DNA of 29,587 nucleotides from JAAAPF01 sp964481035 (lineage in GTDB: Bacteria > Pseudomonadota > Alphaproteobacteria > Geminicoccales > Geminicoccaceae). Below, in pieces: positions 8,919 through 17,045 of this stretch. The translations under genes and the position numbers were made by a program. How positions within the stretch are numbered: the stretch's first letter is position 1; every line of letters starts with the position of its first letter. The notes below the pieces were generated by a model. That model made no database searches and had not been told where the DNA came from. It was given only the letters and a program-made list of their open reading frames with translations. Location: NCBI GenBank assembly GCA_964481035.1, contig CAYZSE010000022.1, positions 1 through 29,587 of the forward strand, read 5' to 3'.

Positions 8919-10295
8919 TCAGTACGCGAAGTCGCGGCCGTGCGCGGTGGCGACCTCCCGGGCGTTGGGGTTGACCGAGGGCCGGAACGGCACCTGGACG
9001 ACCTCGGCCTCGGCCGGCTGGCCCGGCGCGCTGGCGTACTGCTCGGGCAGCCAGACGAACAGCTTGGTCCCGACCGGAGCGAGGTTCACGTCGACCCAGG
9101 CGAGCGCGATGTTGGTGTCGAGCTCGGGCGAGTACCAGGGCGAGGTGACGTAGCCGGCAGGGTCGCCGTCGACCCGCTCCGAGATGAGCCAGAAATCCGG
9201 CGCGTAGTCGGTGATGGGCCGGCCGCCGAGCTTGAGGCCCACCATCTTGCTCTTGAAGGGCGGGTTGCCGGCCTCGATCTGCGCGCGAACCGCCTCGAGC
9301 CGCGCCTTGCCGATGTAGTCGGCCTCCTTCTGCCGCGGCACCTGGTAGGCGAGGTTGCACTGGAACGGCAGAGTTTCGCTGTCGATGTCCTGGCCCCAGG
9401 AGAGGATGCCGGCGGCGATGCGACGGTGGTGCGCCGGCGCGATGACCATCAGGTCGTGCGCCTTGCCGGCCTCGAGGACCGCGTACCAGAGGTCCTCGGC
9501 GTAGAGCGTCGCCTCGTAGAGGTAGATCTCGTAGCCCTTCTCGCCGGTGAAGCCGGTCTGCGAGACGACGACGTCACGGCCGGCCACCTGGCCGTGCATC
9601 AAGCCGTAATAGGGCAGCTCGCGGACCCGCTCGCCGAACAGGTCGACCATCAGCGCCTCGGACTTGGGTCCCTGGATCTGCACCGGTGCCACGTCGATCT
9701 CGCCGATCGTGACGTCGAAGCCCATGCCGACATTGACGCCTCTGAGCCAGAACTCGAGGTCGCTGTCGGAGATCGAGAACCAGAACTCGTCCTCGGCGAT
9801 CCGCAGCAGCACCGGGTCGTTGAGGATGCCGCCCGCCTCGTTGCAGAGGATGACGTACTTGCCCCGCATCGGCTGAATCTTGGTGGCGTCGCGGGTGATC
9901 ACGTAGTCGACGAACGCCTCGGCGTCCGGACCCTGGACCCGGATCTGCCGCTCGACGGCGACGTTCCACATGGTCACGTGGTTGACGAGCGCGTCGTACT
10001 CGACCATCGCGCCGCCGGCCTCGGGCCGGACGTAGCCGCGGGGATGGTACATGCGGTTGTAGACCGTGCAGCGCCAGCAGCCTGCTTCCATCGACAGGTG
10101 CCAGTAGGGCGACTTCCGCACCCGCGTCGAGATCAGCATCTCCACCGGGGTGCGCCCGCTCTGGCGCAGGTTGATCGGCACGCGCCGATCGGACTGGTCC
10201 ACCGAGGTCGCTTGCCCGCCGAGCGAACGGGCGGCGACCAGGCCGGAGGTCGGATGCGCCGATGTGGCGCCGGTGGTCGCAGTCGTGTCGGTCAT
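8919..10295 (-). CDS. Long GcvT-like THF-dependent methyltransferase/demethylase (DmdA/LigM-like), substrate unknown
   Basis: 458 residues, longer than glycine-cleavage T protein (about 365) and close in length to LigM-type THF demethylases. GcvT fold is shown by VNHVTMWNVAVERQIRVQGPDA, by SQTGFTGEKGYEIYL in the middle, and by the C-terminal barrel with GYVTSPWYSPELDTNIALAWV. Enzymes of this broad group move methyl (DmdA, LigM) or methylene groups to THF. An unusual feature is GCWRC (C73, C76) followed by H84, just before the conserved TVYN segment. It is the first gene of the minus-strand operon, with a MetF-like gene next, as expected for an enzyme producing 5-methyl-THF. The ATG at 10295 was chosen; GGAGG lies 12 nt upstream, and in-frame upstream codons allow a slightly longer form. 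Substrate candidates are quaternary amines, DMSP or methyl ethers; context favours glycine betaine or a relative. Family call firm, substrate open. Confidence 0.82.
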   Translation of the reverse strand: MTDTTATTGATSAHPTSGLVAARSLGGQATSVDQSDRRVPINLRQSGRTPVEMLISTRVRKSPYWHLSMEAGCWRCTVYNRMYHPRGYVRPEAGGAMVEYDALVNHVTMWNVAVERQIRVQGPDAEAFVDYVITRDATKIQPMRGKYVILCNEAGGILNDPVLLRIAEDEFWFSISDSDLEFWLRGVNVGMGFDVTIGEIDVAPVQIQGPKSEALMVDLFGERVRELPYYGLMHGQVAGRDVVVSQTGFTGEKGYEIYLYEATLYAEDLWYAVLEAGKAHDLMVIAPAHHRRIAAGILSWGQDIDSETLPFQCNLAYQVPRQKEADYIGKARLEAVRAQIEAGNPPFKSKMVGLKLGGRPITDYAPDFWLISERVDGDPAGYVTSPWYSPELDTNIALAWVDVNLAPVGTKLFVWLPEQYASAPGQPAEAEVVQVPFRPSVNPNAREVATAHGRDFAY

Positions 10296-10443
10296 GGGTC
10301 TCACTCGCCTCCGCATGCACATCTTCGACCCCAATGAGGCACCAGTTCTGCACTGCGGCATTACTCCACTGCCGACACGAAATTGACGAAAACCGCCAGA
10401 GATGTCTTTTTTCGTTCCGATGGTTGGGCGCGCGGTGCCGATC

Positions 10444-10465
10444 TCGAGCCATGCCGGTGGCTCGA
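10444..10465. promoter_or_regulatory. Candidate operator: 8-bp inverted repeat
   Basis: TCGAGCCA at 10444-10451 and TGGCTCGA at 10458-10465 form a perfect inverted repeat with a 6-bp spacer, in the middle of the divergent control region. The size fits a dimeric DNA-binding protein. AraC/GlxA-type regulators more often use direct or imperfect repeats, so binding by the neighbouring regulator is only a guess. Confidence 0.3.
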
Positions 10466-10554
10466 TTTCAGTCGTCGCGGGCCAGCCGTGGCGAGCCCAC
10501 GCCCTTCGTGCTGAGTGAATCGGCTGCATGCGCACATGAGTTTACTAGCAAATT

Positions 10555-10582
10555 TTGTCCTCTTGTTTGGAAATGCCATAAT
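10555..10582 (+). promoter_or_regulatory. Candidate sigma-70-type promoter of the regulator gene
   Basis: TTGTCC (10555-10560, 4 of 6 matches to TTGACA) and CATAAT (10577-10582, 5 of 6 matches to TATAAT) are separated by 16 bp inside the AT-rich dip. Transcription would start near 10589 and give a leader of about 40 nt before the ATG at 10628. Confidence 0.45.
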
Positions 10583-10627
10583 CTCAATAAAGCTTAGAGA
10601 TCGACGAGCTGACTCAGGCGCAAGTTC

Positions 10628-11608
10628 ATGATCGGCATTAACGATAATCAGAAACCGACGATGATCGAGCTGTTGTTGCTGCCTCGATTTTCGATGATGG
10701 CGTTCTCCTCGGTGGTCGAGCCGCTGCGGGCGGCGAATCAGCTGGCCGGACGGACGTTGTACCAATGGCGAACTTTCAGCCTCGACGGCGAGCCGGTCGC
10801 CGCCAGCAACGGCGTCGTCGTCACCCCGGACGGCGCGCTCGCCGCGACCGGTGGCGGCGCCATCCTGCTGGTCTGCGCCGGGCTCGGTGCCGAGCGTTTC
10901 GACGAGCCGCGGCTGACCCGGCGGCTGCGCGAGCTCGCCCGCCGAGGCGAAGCGCTCGGCGGGGTCTGCACCGGCACGATCGCGCTCGCCCGCGCCGGGC
11001 TCCTCGACGGCTATCGCTGCACCCTGCACTGGGAGAACGTCGAAGGCTTCGTCGAGGAGTTTCCCGACCTCGAATTGACGGCGACGCTCTTCGAGATCGA
11101 CCGCGACCGCTGGACGAGCTCCGGCGGCACCGCGCCCATGGACATGGTCATCAGCACGATCGCCAGGGCGCACGGCGAGGACCTGGCGGTGCGGGTCGCC
11201 GAGTTCCTCCTGCACCACGCGGTGCGTCATCCGCACGACGCGCAGCGGATGCCGATCCAGCATCGCACGGGCATCACCCACGCCAAGCTCCTGGCCGCGA
11301 TCGCCCACATGGAGGCCTATGTCGAGAGCCCGGTCTCGCTGGTCGAGGTGGCCGAAGCGGTCGACCTCTCGCCCCGTCAGCTCGAGCGGCTGTTCAAGCA
11401 GCGCCTCCACAAGACGCCTTCACGCTATTACCTGGAGTTGCGGCTGCAGCGCGCCCGGCTCCTGCTGCAGCAGACCTCGATGTCGGTGATCCAGGTGGCG
11501 GTCGCCTCGGGCTTCACCTCGGCGTCGCACTTCGCGCGCTGCTATCGCGATTTCTTCAACCGTTCACCGCGCTCGGAGCGCCACGACCTGGCCCGGATCC
11601 CGCGGTGA
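10628..11608 (+). CDS. GlxA-family AraC-type regulator, GbdR-like
   Basis: 326 residues: an N-terminal DJ-1/PfpI-like sensing domain (about 10-190) with the cysteine elbow in GGVCTGTIALARAGLLDG (Cys near 114), then a C-terminal AraC double helix-turn-helix (about 230-320) with VSLVEVAEAVDLSPRQLERLF and VIQVAVASGFTSASHFARCY. This architecture is that of GlxA-family activators such as GbdR, which in Pseudomonas responds to glycine betaine and dimethylglycine and switches on their catabolism, and ArgR/CdhR relatives. The position between a dimethylglycine-type operon and soxBDAG supports a GbdR-like role here. It may activate both directions from the 332-bp region. Identity as GbdR itself is inference; the ligand cannot be read from sequence. 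Confidence 0.88.
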   Translation: MIGINDNQKPTMIELLLLPRFSMMAFSSVVEPLRAANQLAGRTLYQWRTFSLDGEPVAASNGVVVTPDGALAATGGGAILLVCAGLGAERFDEPRLTRRLRELARRGEALGGVCTGTIALARAGLLDGYRCTLHWENVEGFVEEFPDLELTATLFEIDRDRWTSSGGTAPMDMVISTIARAHGEDLAVRVAEFLLHHAVRHPHDAQRMPIQHRTGITHAKLLAAIAHMEAYVESPVSLVEVAEAVDLSPRQLERLFKQRLHKTPSRYYLELRLQRARLLLQQTSMSVIQVAVASGFTSASHFARCYRDFFNRSPRSERHDLARIPR

Positions 11609-11717
11609 GGCGATGTCGTTTCGGGGCCAGACGGCGTCGCGCCGAAACCAACCCGCGCCCGAGCGAGCGGCTACCAGCAAACGCGGTCGGTTGTGCGGCG
11701 AGGGCTCGGACGAGGGG

Positions 11718-12974
11718 ATGACGACGCGGCGCTACTCCTTCTGGTCGCTGCTGCGCGAGGGGCTTCGCGGCCATAGCGGCTGGACGCCGGCGTGGCGCGA
11801 CGCCGCGCCGAAGGCGGCCTACGACGCCGTCGTCATCGGCGGCGGCGGGCACGGCTGCGCCACGGCCTACTACCTCGCCAAGGAGCACGGGCTCACCAAC
11901 ATCGCGATCCTCGAAAAGGGCTGGCTCGGCGGCGGCAACGCCGCGCGCAACACGACGATCGTCCGCTCGAACTACCTCGAGGACGCGAGCGCCGCACTCT
12001 ACGACCACGCCCTGCAACTCTGGAAGGGCCTCGGCCGCGAGCTCGAGTTCAACATCATGATGAGCCATCGCGGCGTCTTGAACCTCGCCCACGACGACCA
12101 CGAGGCGCGCCAGCTCCAGCGCCGCGTCGAGGCCAACCGCCTCAACGGGGTCGACGCCGAGTGGCTGGATGCCAAGCAGGTCAAGGACTTCTGCCCGGCG
12201 ATCAGCATCTCGCCCGAGGCCCGCTATCCGGTCGTCGGCGCGACGCTGCAGCGCTCGGGGGGCGTCAACCGCCACGACGCCGTGGTCTGGGGCTACGCCC
12301 GCGCGGCCGGCGCCCTGGGTGTCGACATCGTGCAGAATTGCGAGGTCACCGGCATCGACCTCAGGGGCGGCGAGGTGGTGGGCGTGCGGACCACGCGGGG
12401 CGACATCGAGACGCCGAAAGTCGCGAGCGTCACGGCGGCGCACACGAGCGTCGTCGCGGGCATGGTGGGCCTGCGTCTGCCGATCGCGAGCCACCCGCTC
12501 CAGGCGCTCGTCTCCGAGCCGGTGAAGCCCGTCGTGCCTTGCGTCGTCATGTCGAACGCCGTGCACGCCTATTGCAGCCAGTCGGACAAGGGCGAGCTCG
12601 TCATCGGCGCCGGCATCGATCCGCACCTCTCCTACACCCAGCGCGGCGGCTTTCCGATCATCGAGGACGAGATCGCGGCACTCCTGGAGCTCTTTCCGAT
12701 CTTCTCGCGGATGAAGCTCATGCGGCACTGGGCCGGCACCGTCGACATTTGCCCCGACGCCAGCCCGATCCTCTCCAAGACGCGGGTCAAGGGCTTCTAC
12801 GTGAATGGCGGCTGGGGGACCGGCGGCTGGAAGGCGACGCCGGGCTCGGGCCACGTCTTCGCCGATCTCGTCGCCAACGACGAGCCCAACACGCTCGCCG
12901 AGCCCTACGCGCTCGCGCGCTTCGCCTCCGGCAGGCTCGTCGCCGAGCACGGCGCCGCCGCCGTCGCGCACTAG
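11718..12974 (+). CDS. soxB: Sarcosine oxidase, beta subunit
   Basis: Flavin subunit of heterotetrameric sarcosine oxidase, which oxidises sarcosine to glycine and passes the methyl group to THF as methylene-THF (formaldehyde without THF), making H2O2. 418 residues, normal length. It begins with the family's RYSFWSLLREGLRGHSGW motif, then the FAD-binding AVVIGGGGHGCATAYYLAKE, WLGGGNAARNTTIVRSNYL and, around residue 186, NRHDAVVWGYARAA, whose His is the covalent FMN site in characterised enzymes. The C-terminal GWGTGGWKATPGSG closes the FAD site. The frame is open to an ATG at 11613, but the added 35 residues are unconserved, so I start at the ATG at 11718 with GAGGGG just before it. It lies about 110 nt after the regulator gene. 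Confidence 0.96.
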   Translation: MTTRRYSFWSLLREGLRGHSGWTPAWRDAAPKAAYDAVVIGGGGHGCATAYYLAKEHGLTNIAILEKGWLGGGNAARNTTIVRSNYLEDASAALYDHALQLWKGLGRELEFNIMMSHRGVLNLAHDDHEARQLQRRVEANRLNGVDAEWLDAKQVKDFCPAISISPEARYPVVGATLQRSGGVNRHDAVVWGYARAAGALGVDIVQNCEVTGIDLRGGEVVGVRTTRGDIETPKVASVTAAHTSVVAGMVGLRLPIASHPLQALVSEPVKPVVPCVVMSNAVHAYCSQSDKGELVIGAGIDPHLSYTQRGGFPIIEDEIAALLELFPIFSRMKLMRHWAGTVDICPDASPILSKTRVKGFYVNGGWGTGGWKATPGSGHVFADLVANDEPNTLAEPYALARFASGRLVAEHGAAAVAH

Positions 12975-12991
12975 CTGTCGAGACCAGAGCG

Positions 12992-13339
12992 ATGCTCCTC
13001 GTCCCCTGTCCCTGGTGCGGCCCGCGCGACGCCCTCGAGTTCGCCCATGGCGGCGAGGCGCACCGCAGGCGGCCGCAGGCGCCCGAGACGCTGAGCGACG
13101 AGGAATGGGCGGAGTTCGTCTTCATGCGGACCAACCCCAAAGGCGTGCTCGCCGAGCGCTGGTATCACGCGGCCGGCTGCCGGCGCTGGTTCAACGCGCT
13201 GCGCGACACCACGAGCGACCGCTTCCTCGCGAGCTACCCGATGGGCGAGGAACGGCCCGCCGTCGACGCCGAGGCGCTCACGACGCCCGCCGGCGAGCCC
13301 GCGATCGGCTCGAGCATCGCGCCCGTGGTGCGCCGGTGA
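12992..13339 (+). CDS. soxD: Sarcosine oxidase, delta subunit
   Basis: 115-residue zinc-binding subunit of heterotetrameric sarcosine oxidase. The zinc ligands are intact and at the expected places: C6 and C9 in PCPWCGPRD, H59 and C63 in YHAAGCRRWF. TLSDEEWAEFVFMRTNPKG is also family-typical. It begins 17 nt after soxB, and its stop overlaps the soxA GTG start (GTGA). The tail after about residue 90 is longer and less conserved. The delta subunit has a structural role in complex assembly. Confidence 0.95.
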   Translation: MLLVPCPWCGPRDALEFAHGGEAHRRRPQAPETLSDEEWAEFVFMRTNPKGVLAERWYHAAGCRRWFNALRDTTSDRFLASYPMGEERPAVDAEALTTPAGEPAIGSSIAPVVRR

Positions 13340-16311
13340 GCGGGCAGCCCTGCCGCCTGGCCGAGGGCGGGCGGATCGACCGCGGGGCCCCGCTCGGCTT
13401 TCGCTTCGCCGGTAAGAGCTATCGGGGCTTCGCGGGGGACACGCTGGCCTCGGCGCTCCTCGCCAACGGCGTGCATCTCGTCGCGCGCAGCTTCAAGTAT
13501 CACCGTCCGCGCGGCATCCTCGGCGCCGGCAGCGAGGATCCGGCGGCACTCGTCCAGGTCGGCCGCGACCCGGCGACGACGGTGCCCAATGTCCGCGCCA
13601 CCGAGCTCGAGCTCCATGAGGGTCTGGAGGTCTTCGCGCAAAACTGCTGGCCGTCCTTGGCGTTCGACGTGGGTGCGGTCAACGACGCCTTCGCCCGCTT
13701 CCTGCCGGCCGGCTTCTACTACAAGACGTTCATGGGCCCGCCCGGCGGCTGGATGGTCTTCGAGCCCTGGATCCGCAGGGCGGCGGGCCTGGGCGTCTGC
13801 CCGAGCGCGCCCGACCCGGACCGCTACGAGCACACCAACCGCCACTGCGAGGTGCTGGTCGTCGGCGGCGGGCCAACGGGCCTGTTCGCGGCGTTGACCG
13901 CGGCACGGACGGGCGCGCGGGTGATCCTCGCCGAGGAGACGCCGCGGCTCGGCGGCCGCCTCCTCGCCGAGGCCGACGACGCCTGGACCGTCGACGGCGA
14001 GGCGGGTCCGGCTTGGGCGGCGGCGGTCGAGCGCGAGCTGTGCGCCATGCCCGAGGTCACCATCCTCACCCGCACCTACGCCTTCGGCTACTACGACCAG
14101 AACTGGCTCGGCCTGGTCGAGGACGTGCAGGACCACCTTTCGCCCGCCGCGCGCGATCCGCGCCGGCCGCGGCACCGGCTCTGGCGGGTGCGCGCCGGCC
14201 GGGTCGTGCTGGCCACCGGCGCCATCGAGCGGCCACTGGTCTTTCACGGCAACGACCGGCCGGGGGTGATGCTGGCGGGGGCGGTGCGGACCTTCCTCCA
14301 TCGCTACGGCGTGCTCGCCGGCCGGCGCGCCGTCGTCTTGACCAACAACGACGACGCCTGGACCACTGCGTTCGACCTCGTGGCTGCCGGGGCCGAGGTC
14401 GCGGCCGTCGTCGACGTGCGCGCGGCGCCCGACCCCGCGCTGGTCGAGCGCGCCGCGACGCTCGGCGTGCCGGTCCACGTGGGCGCCACGGTCGTCGATA
14501 CCGCCGGGCGCAAGCGCCTGCGAGCGGTGACGATCGCGGCGCACGACGGCGCCCGGGTGACGGCCGAGGGCCGAACCATCGCCTGCGACCTGCTCGCCGT
14601 CTCGGGCGGCTGGCAGCCCAACGTGGCGCTCTTCTCGCACTCCCGCGGCCGGCTCGCCTTCGACGAGGCCATCGCGGCCTTCCGCCCGGCGCACTCGTGG
14701 CAGGCGGAGCGCTCGGTGGGTGCGGCGAACGGCACCTTCGATCTCGCGCAGGGCTTGGGCGAGGCGGCCGAGGGCGTGGACGTGCCGCAAGTGGAGAGCC
14801 GTCTTCCCGCCTATGCGATCGAGCCCGCCTGGGAGCTGCCGTCGATCCGGCCCGACGCCCGGACACGCGCCTTCGTCGACCTGCAGGACGATGTCACCGC
14901 GAAGGACCTGCGGCTCGCCGTCCAGGAGGGCTACGCCTCGGTCGAGCACGCCAAGCGCTACACCACGCTCGGCATGGGCACCGATCAGGGCAAGACCTCG
15001 GGCACCAACGGCTTCGCCATCGTCGCCCAGGCGCTGGATAAGGCCCTCAGCGAGGTCGGCGTCACCACCTTCCGCCCGCCCTACAAGCCGGTCCCGTTCG
15101 GCGCGGTCGCCGGCCAGCACACGGGCGAGCTGTTCCACCCGCGGCGGACGACCGCGATGCACGAGGCGCACGTCGCGGCCGGCGCCGTCTTCGAGCCCGT
15201 CGGCGACTGGCTGAGGGCGCGGGCCTATCCCCGCGCCGGCGAGAGCTTCTATGAAGCGGTTCAGCGCGAGGCCGAGGCAGCGCGGACGACGATCGGGCTC
15301 CTCGACGCCTCGACGCTAGGCAAGATCGACGTCCGCGGGCCCGACGCGCGCGAATTCCTCAACCGCGTCTACACCAACGCCTGGCTCAAGCTGGCGCCGG
15401 GCCGCTGCCGCTACGGGCTGATGCTCGACGAGGACGGCATGGTCATGGACGATGGCGTGAGCGCGTGCCTCGCCGACGATCACTTCCACATGACGACGAC
15501 CACGGGCGGTGCGGCGCGGGTGCTCGTCTGGCTCGAGGACTACCTGCAGACCGAATGGCCCGAGCTTCGGGTCTATCTCACCTCGGTGACCGAGCAGTGG
15601 GCCGTGGCCGCGATCTGCGGTCCGAAGGCGCCCGCGCTCGCCGCCGAGCTGTTCGACGACATCGACGCCGACCCGAGCAGCTTTCCCTTCATGAGCCACT
15701 GCGGCGGCCACATCGACGGCGTGCCGGTCCGGGTCTTTCGGATCTCCTTCACGGGCGAGGTCGCCTACGAGATCAACGTCGCCGCCGGCTACGGGCTCTG
15801 GCTCTGGCGGCGCCTCATGGAGCGCGGTGCGAAGCACGGCATCACCCCCTACGGCACCGAGGCCATGCACCTCCTGCGCGCCGAGAAGGGCTTCATCATC
15901 GCCGGCCAGGATACCGACGGGACCGTGACCCCGCTCGACCTCGGCATGGACTGGGCGGTCAAGAAGAGCGCCGACTTCATCGGCCGGCGCTCGCTCTTTC
16001 GGAGCGACACGGCGCGGCCCGACCGTCGCCAGCTCGTGGGCCTGCTCGCCCTGGATCCGAGCTTCGTCATCCCCGAGGGTGCCCAGGTGATCGGCGAGGC
16101 CCGCGAGCGGAGTCCGAGGACGCCGATGCTGGGCCACGTCACCTCGAGCTACATGAGCCCCAATCTCGGCCGCTCGATCGCCTTGGGCCTGGTCGAGCGC
16201 GGCCGCGAGCGGCTGGGCGAGACGGTCTGGATCGCGCGGCGCGGGGCCGAGCCGATGCCCGCCCGGCTCGCCGGCACCGACTTTCTCGCCCAGCGCGGAG
16301 AACGCCCGTGA
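13336..16311 (+). CDS. soxA: Sarcosine oxidase, alpha subunit
   Basis: 991-residue large subunit, normal for SoxA. In order: an N-terminal ferredoxin-like domain (about 10-110, including FRFAGKSYRGFAGDTLASAL and SFKYHRPRGILG); an FAD/NAD-binding disulfide-oxidoreductase-like domain starting at EVLVVGGGPTGLFAAL near residue 172, with LATGAIERPLVFHGNDRPGV; and a C-terminal GcvT-like THF-binding domain from about 605 to the end (TTAMHEAHVAAGAVFEPVG, GLLDASTLGKIDVRGPDA, FTGEVAYEINV). The enzyme channels the sarcosine methyl group to THF in this last domain. The GTG at 13336 overlaps the soxD stop, and no better start lies downstream. The stop overlaps the soxG GTG in the same way, so the three subunits are probably translationally coupled. 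Confidence 0.96.
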   Translation: MSGQPCRLAEGGRIDRGAPLGFRFAGKSYRGFAGDTLASALLANGVHLVARSFKYHRPRGILGAGSEDPAALVQVGRDPATTVPNVRATELELHEGLEVFAQNCWPSLAFDVGAVNDAFARFLPAGFYYKTFMGPPGGWMVFEPWIRRAAGLGVCPSAPDPDRYEHTNRHCEVLVVGGGPTGLFAALTAARTGARVILAEETPRLGGRLLAEADDAWTVDGEAGPAWAAAVERELCAMPEVTILTRTYAFGYYDQNWLGLVEDVQDHLSPAARDPRRPRHRLWRVRAGRVVLATGAIERPLVFHGNDRPGVMLAGAVRTFLHRYGVLAGRRAVVLTNNDDAWTTAFDLVAAGAEVAAVVDVRAAPDPALVERAATLGVPVHVGATVVDTAGRKRLRAVTIAAHDGARVTAEGRTIACDLLAVSGGWQPNVALFSHSRGRLAFDEAIAAFRPAHSWQAERSVGAANGTFDLAQGLGEAAEGVDVPQVESRLPAYAIEPAWELPSIRPDARTRAFVDLQDDVTAKDLRLAVQEGYASVEHAKRYTTLGMGTDQGKTSGTNGFAIVAQALDKALSEVGVTTFRPPYKPVPFGAVAGQHTGELFHPRRTTAMHEAHVAAGAVFEPVGDWLRARAYPRAGESFYEAVQREAEAARTTIGLLDASTLGKIDVRGPDAREFLNRVYTNAWLKLAPGRCRYGLMLDEDGMVMDDGVSACLADDHFHMTTTTGGAARVLVWLEDYLQTEWPELRVYLTSVTEQWAVAAICGPKAPALAAELFDDIDADPSSFPFMSHCGGHIDGVPVRVFRISFTGEVAYEINVAAGYGLWLWRRLMERGAKHGITPYGTEAMHLLRAEKGFIIAGQDTDGTVTPLDLGMDWAVKKSADFIGRRSLFRSDTARPDRRQLVGLLALDPSFVIPEGAQVIGEARERSPRTPMLGHVTSSYMSPNLGRSIALGLVERGRERLGETVWIARRGAEPMPARLAGTDFLAQRGERP

Positions 16312-17038
16312 GCGATCCCCGCAGGTGCTCGCCGCTCGCCCATCGGGCACCATTGGAGGCCGCGGGCGTGAGCATCCTCGAGCGGCCGTTCGAGCGGCTC
16401 GCCATCCTGCGCGGCGAGCGGGCCGCCATCGCCGGGCCGGTCTCGGCCGCGACCGGCCTGACGCTGCCGGGCGANNNNNNNNNNNNNNNNNNNNNNNNNN
16501 NNNNNNNNNNNNNNNNNNNNNNNNNNNNNNNNNNNNNNNNNNNNNNNNNNNNNNNNNNNNNNNNNNNNNNNNNNGGGCCGCCATCGCCGGGCCGGTCTCG
16601 GCCGCGACCGGCCTGACGCTGCCGGGCGAAGCGGGCGGGAGCGACGTGGCGGGCGACGCGGCGGCGCTGTGGCTCGGCCCCGACGAGTGGCTGCTGGTCG
16701 AAGCGCTTCCCGTGGCGCTCGAGGGCCACCACCAAGTCGTCGAGGTCGGCGACTACTACACGGCGATCGAGGTGGCCGGCACGCCCGCGCGCACGCTGCT
16801 CGCGAAGCTCATCACCCTCGACCTCCACCGCCGCGCGTTCCCGCTCGGCGGGGTCGCGGGCACGCTGCTCGCCAAGGCGCCGGTCTGGCTCTGGTGCACC
16901 GGCGACGACGCCTTTCTCGTCCTCGTCCGCCGCTCGCTCGCCGACTACGCCTGGTGCCTGCTGGCCGACGCCGGTCGCGAGTGGGGGCTGCCGGCCGAAG
17001 CGCCGATCGGCCGGGTGACGCTGCACCCCACGACCTGA
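16308..17038 (+). CDS. soxG: Sarcosine oxidase, gamma subunit (interrupted by an assembly gap)
   Basis: Gamma subunit of sarcosine oxidase, a small GcvT-like fold protein that completes the tetramer. It starts with GTG at 16308 in a GTGA overlap with soxA. As given, 100 N sit inside it and the frame differs on the two sides. The 55 bases before the gap repeat exactly after it; merging them removes 155 bases and restores one continuous frame of 191 residues, a normal SoxG length. Recognisable parts are SILERPFERLAILRG, LWLGPDEWLLVEA, VVEVGDYYTAIEV and the LIT-LDLHRRAFPLGGVAGTLL segment. I regard the gene as intact and the interruption as an assembly artefact. Confidence 0.9.
16420..16474. repeat. 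55-bp direct repeat, left copy (contig overlap)
   Basis: Identical over all 55 bases to 16575-16629, and ends exactly where the N run begins. It reads as the overlap of two contigs that were joined by a scaffolder without merging, not as a biological repeat. Confidence 0.93.
16475..16574. other. Assembly gap of exactly 100 N
   Basis: A run of 100 undetermined bases inside soxG. The round number is a scaffolder placeholder. The flanking 55-bp identity implies a real gap length below zero. Confidence 0.98.
16575..16629. repeat. 55-bp direct repeat, right copy (contig overlap)
   Basis: Exact copy of 16420-16474 starting directly after the N run. The copy offset of 155 bases is not a multiple of three, so the printed sequence breaks the soxG frame and the merged sequence repairs it. 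Confidence 0.93.
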
Positions 17039-17045
17039 AGCGGCG

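Larger units (their letters stand above)
10296..10627. promoter_or_regulatory. Divergent control region between the demethylase operon and the regulator gene
   Basis: This 332-bp gene-free stretch separates the left minus-strand operon from the right plus-strand operon and must hold promoters for both. Its right part, about 10536-10600, is clearly AT-richer than the rest of the window. I see no credible small ORF or RNA gene in it. It contains the candidate regulator promoter and an inverted repeat listed separately. A T-tract (10406-10412) lies in the middle without a good stem before it. Confidence 0.7.

Noticed and set aside
8919..10295. Glycine cleavage system T protein (gcvT).
   Set aside because: The protein is about 90 residues too long, has the LigM/DmdA-like C-terminal pattern, and no gcvH or gcvP is nearby; the MetF neighbour fits a methyl-THF-producing enzyme.
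16308..17038. soxG as a frameshifted pseudogene, or a biological 55-bp duplication.
   Set aside because: The repeat abuts a 100-N placeholder exactly on both sides, and merging restores the frame; an assembly overlap explains it better.
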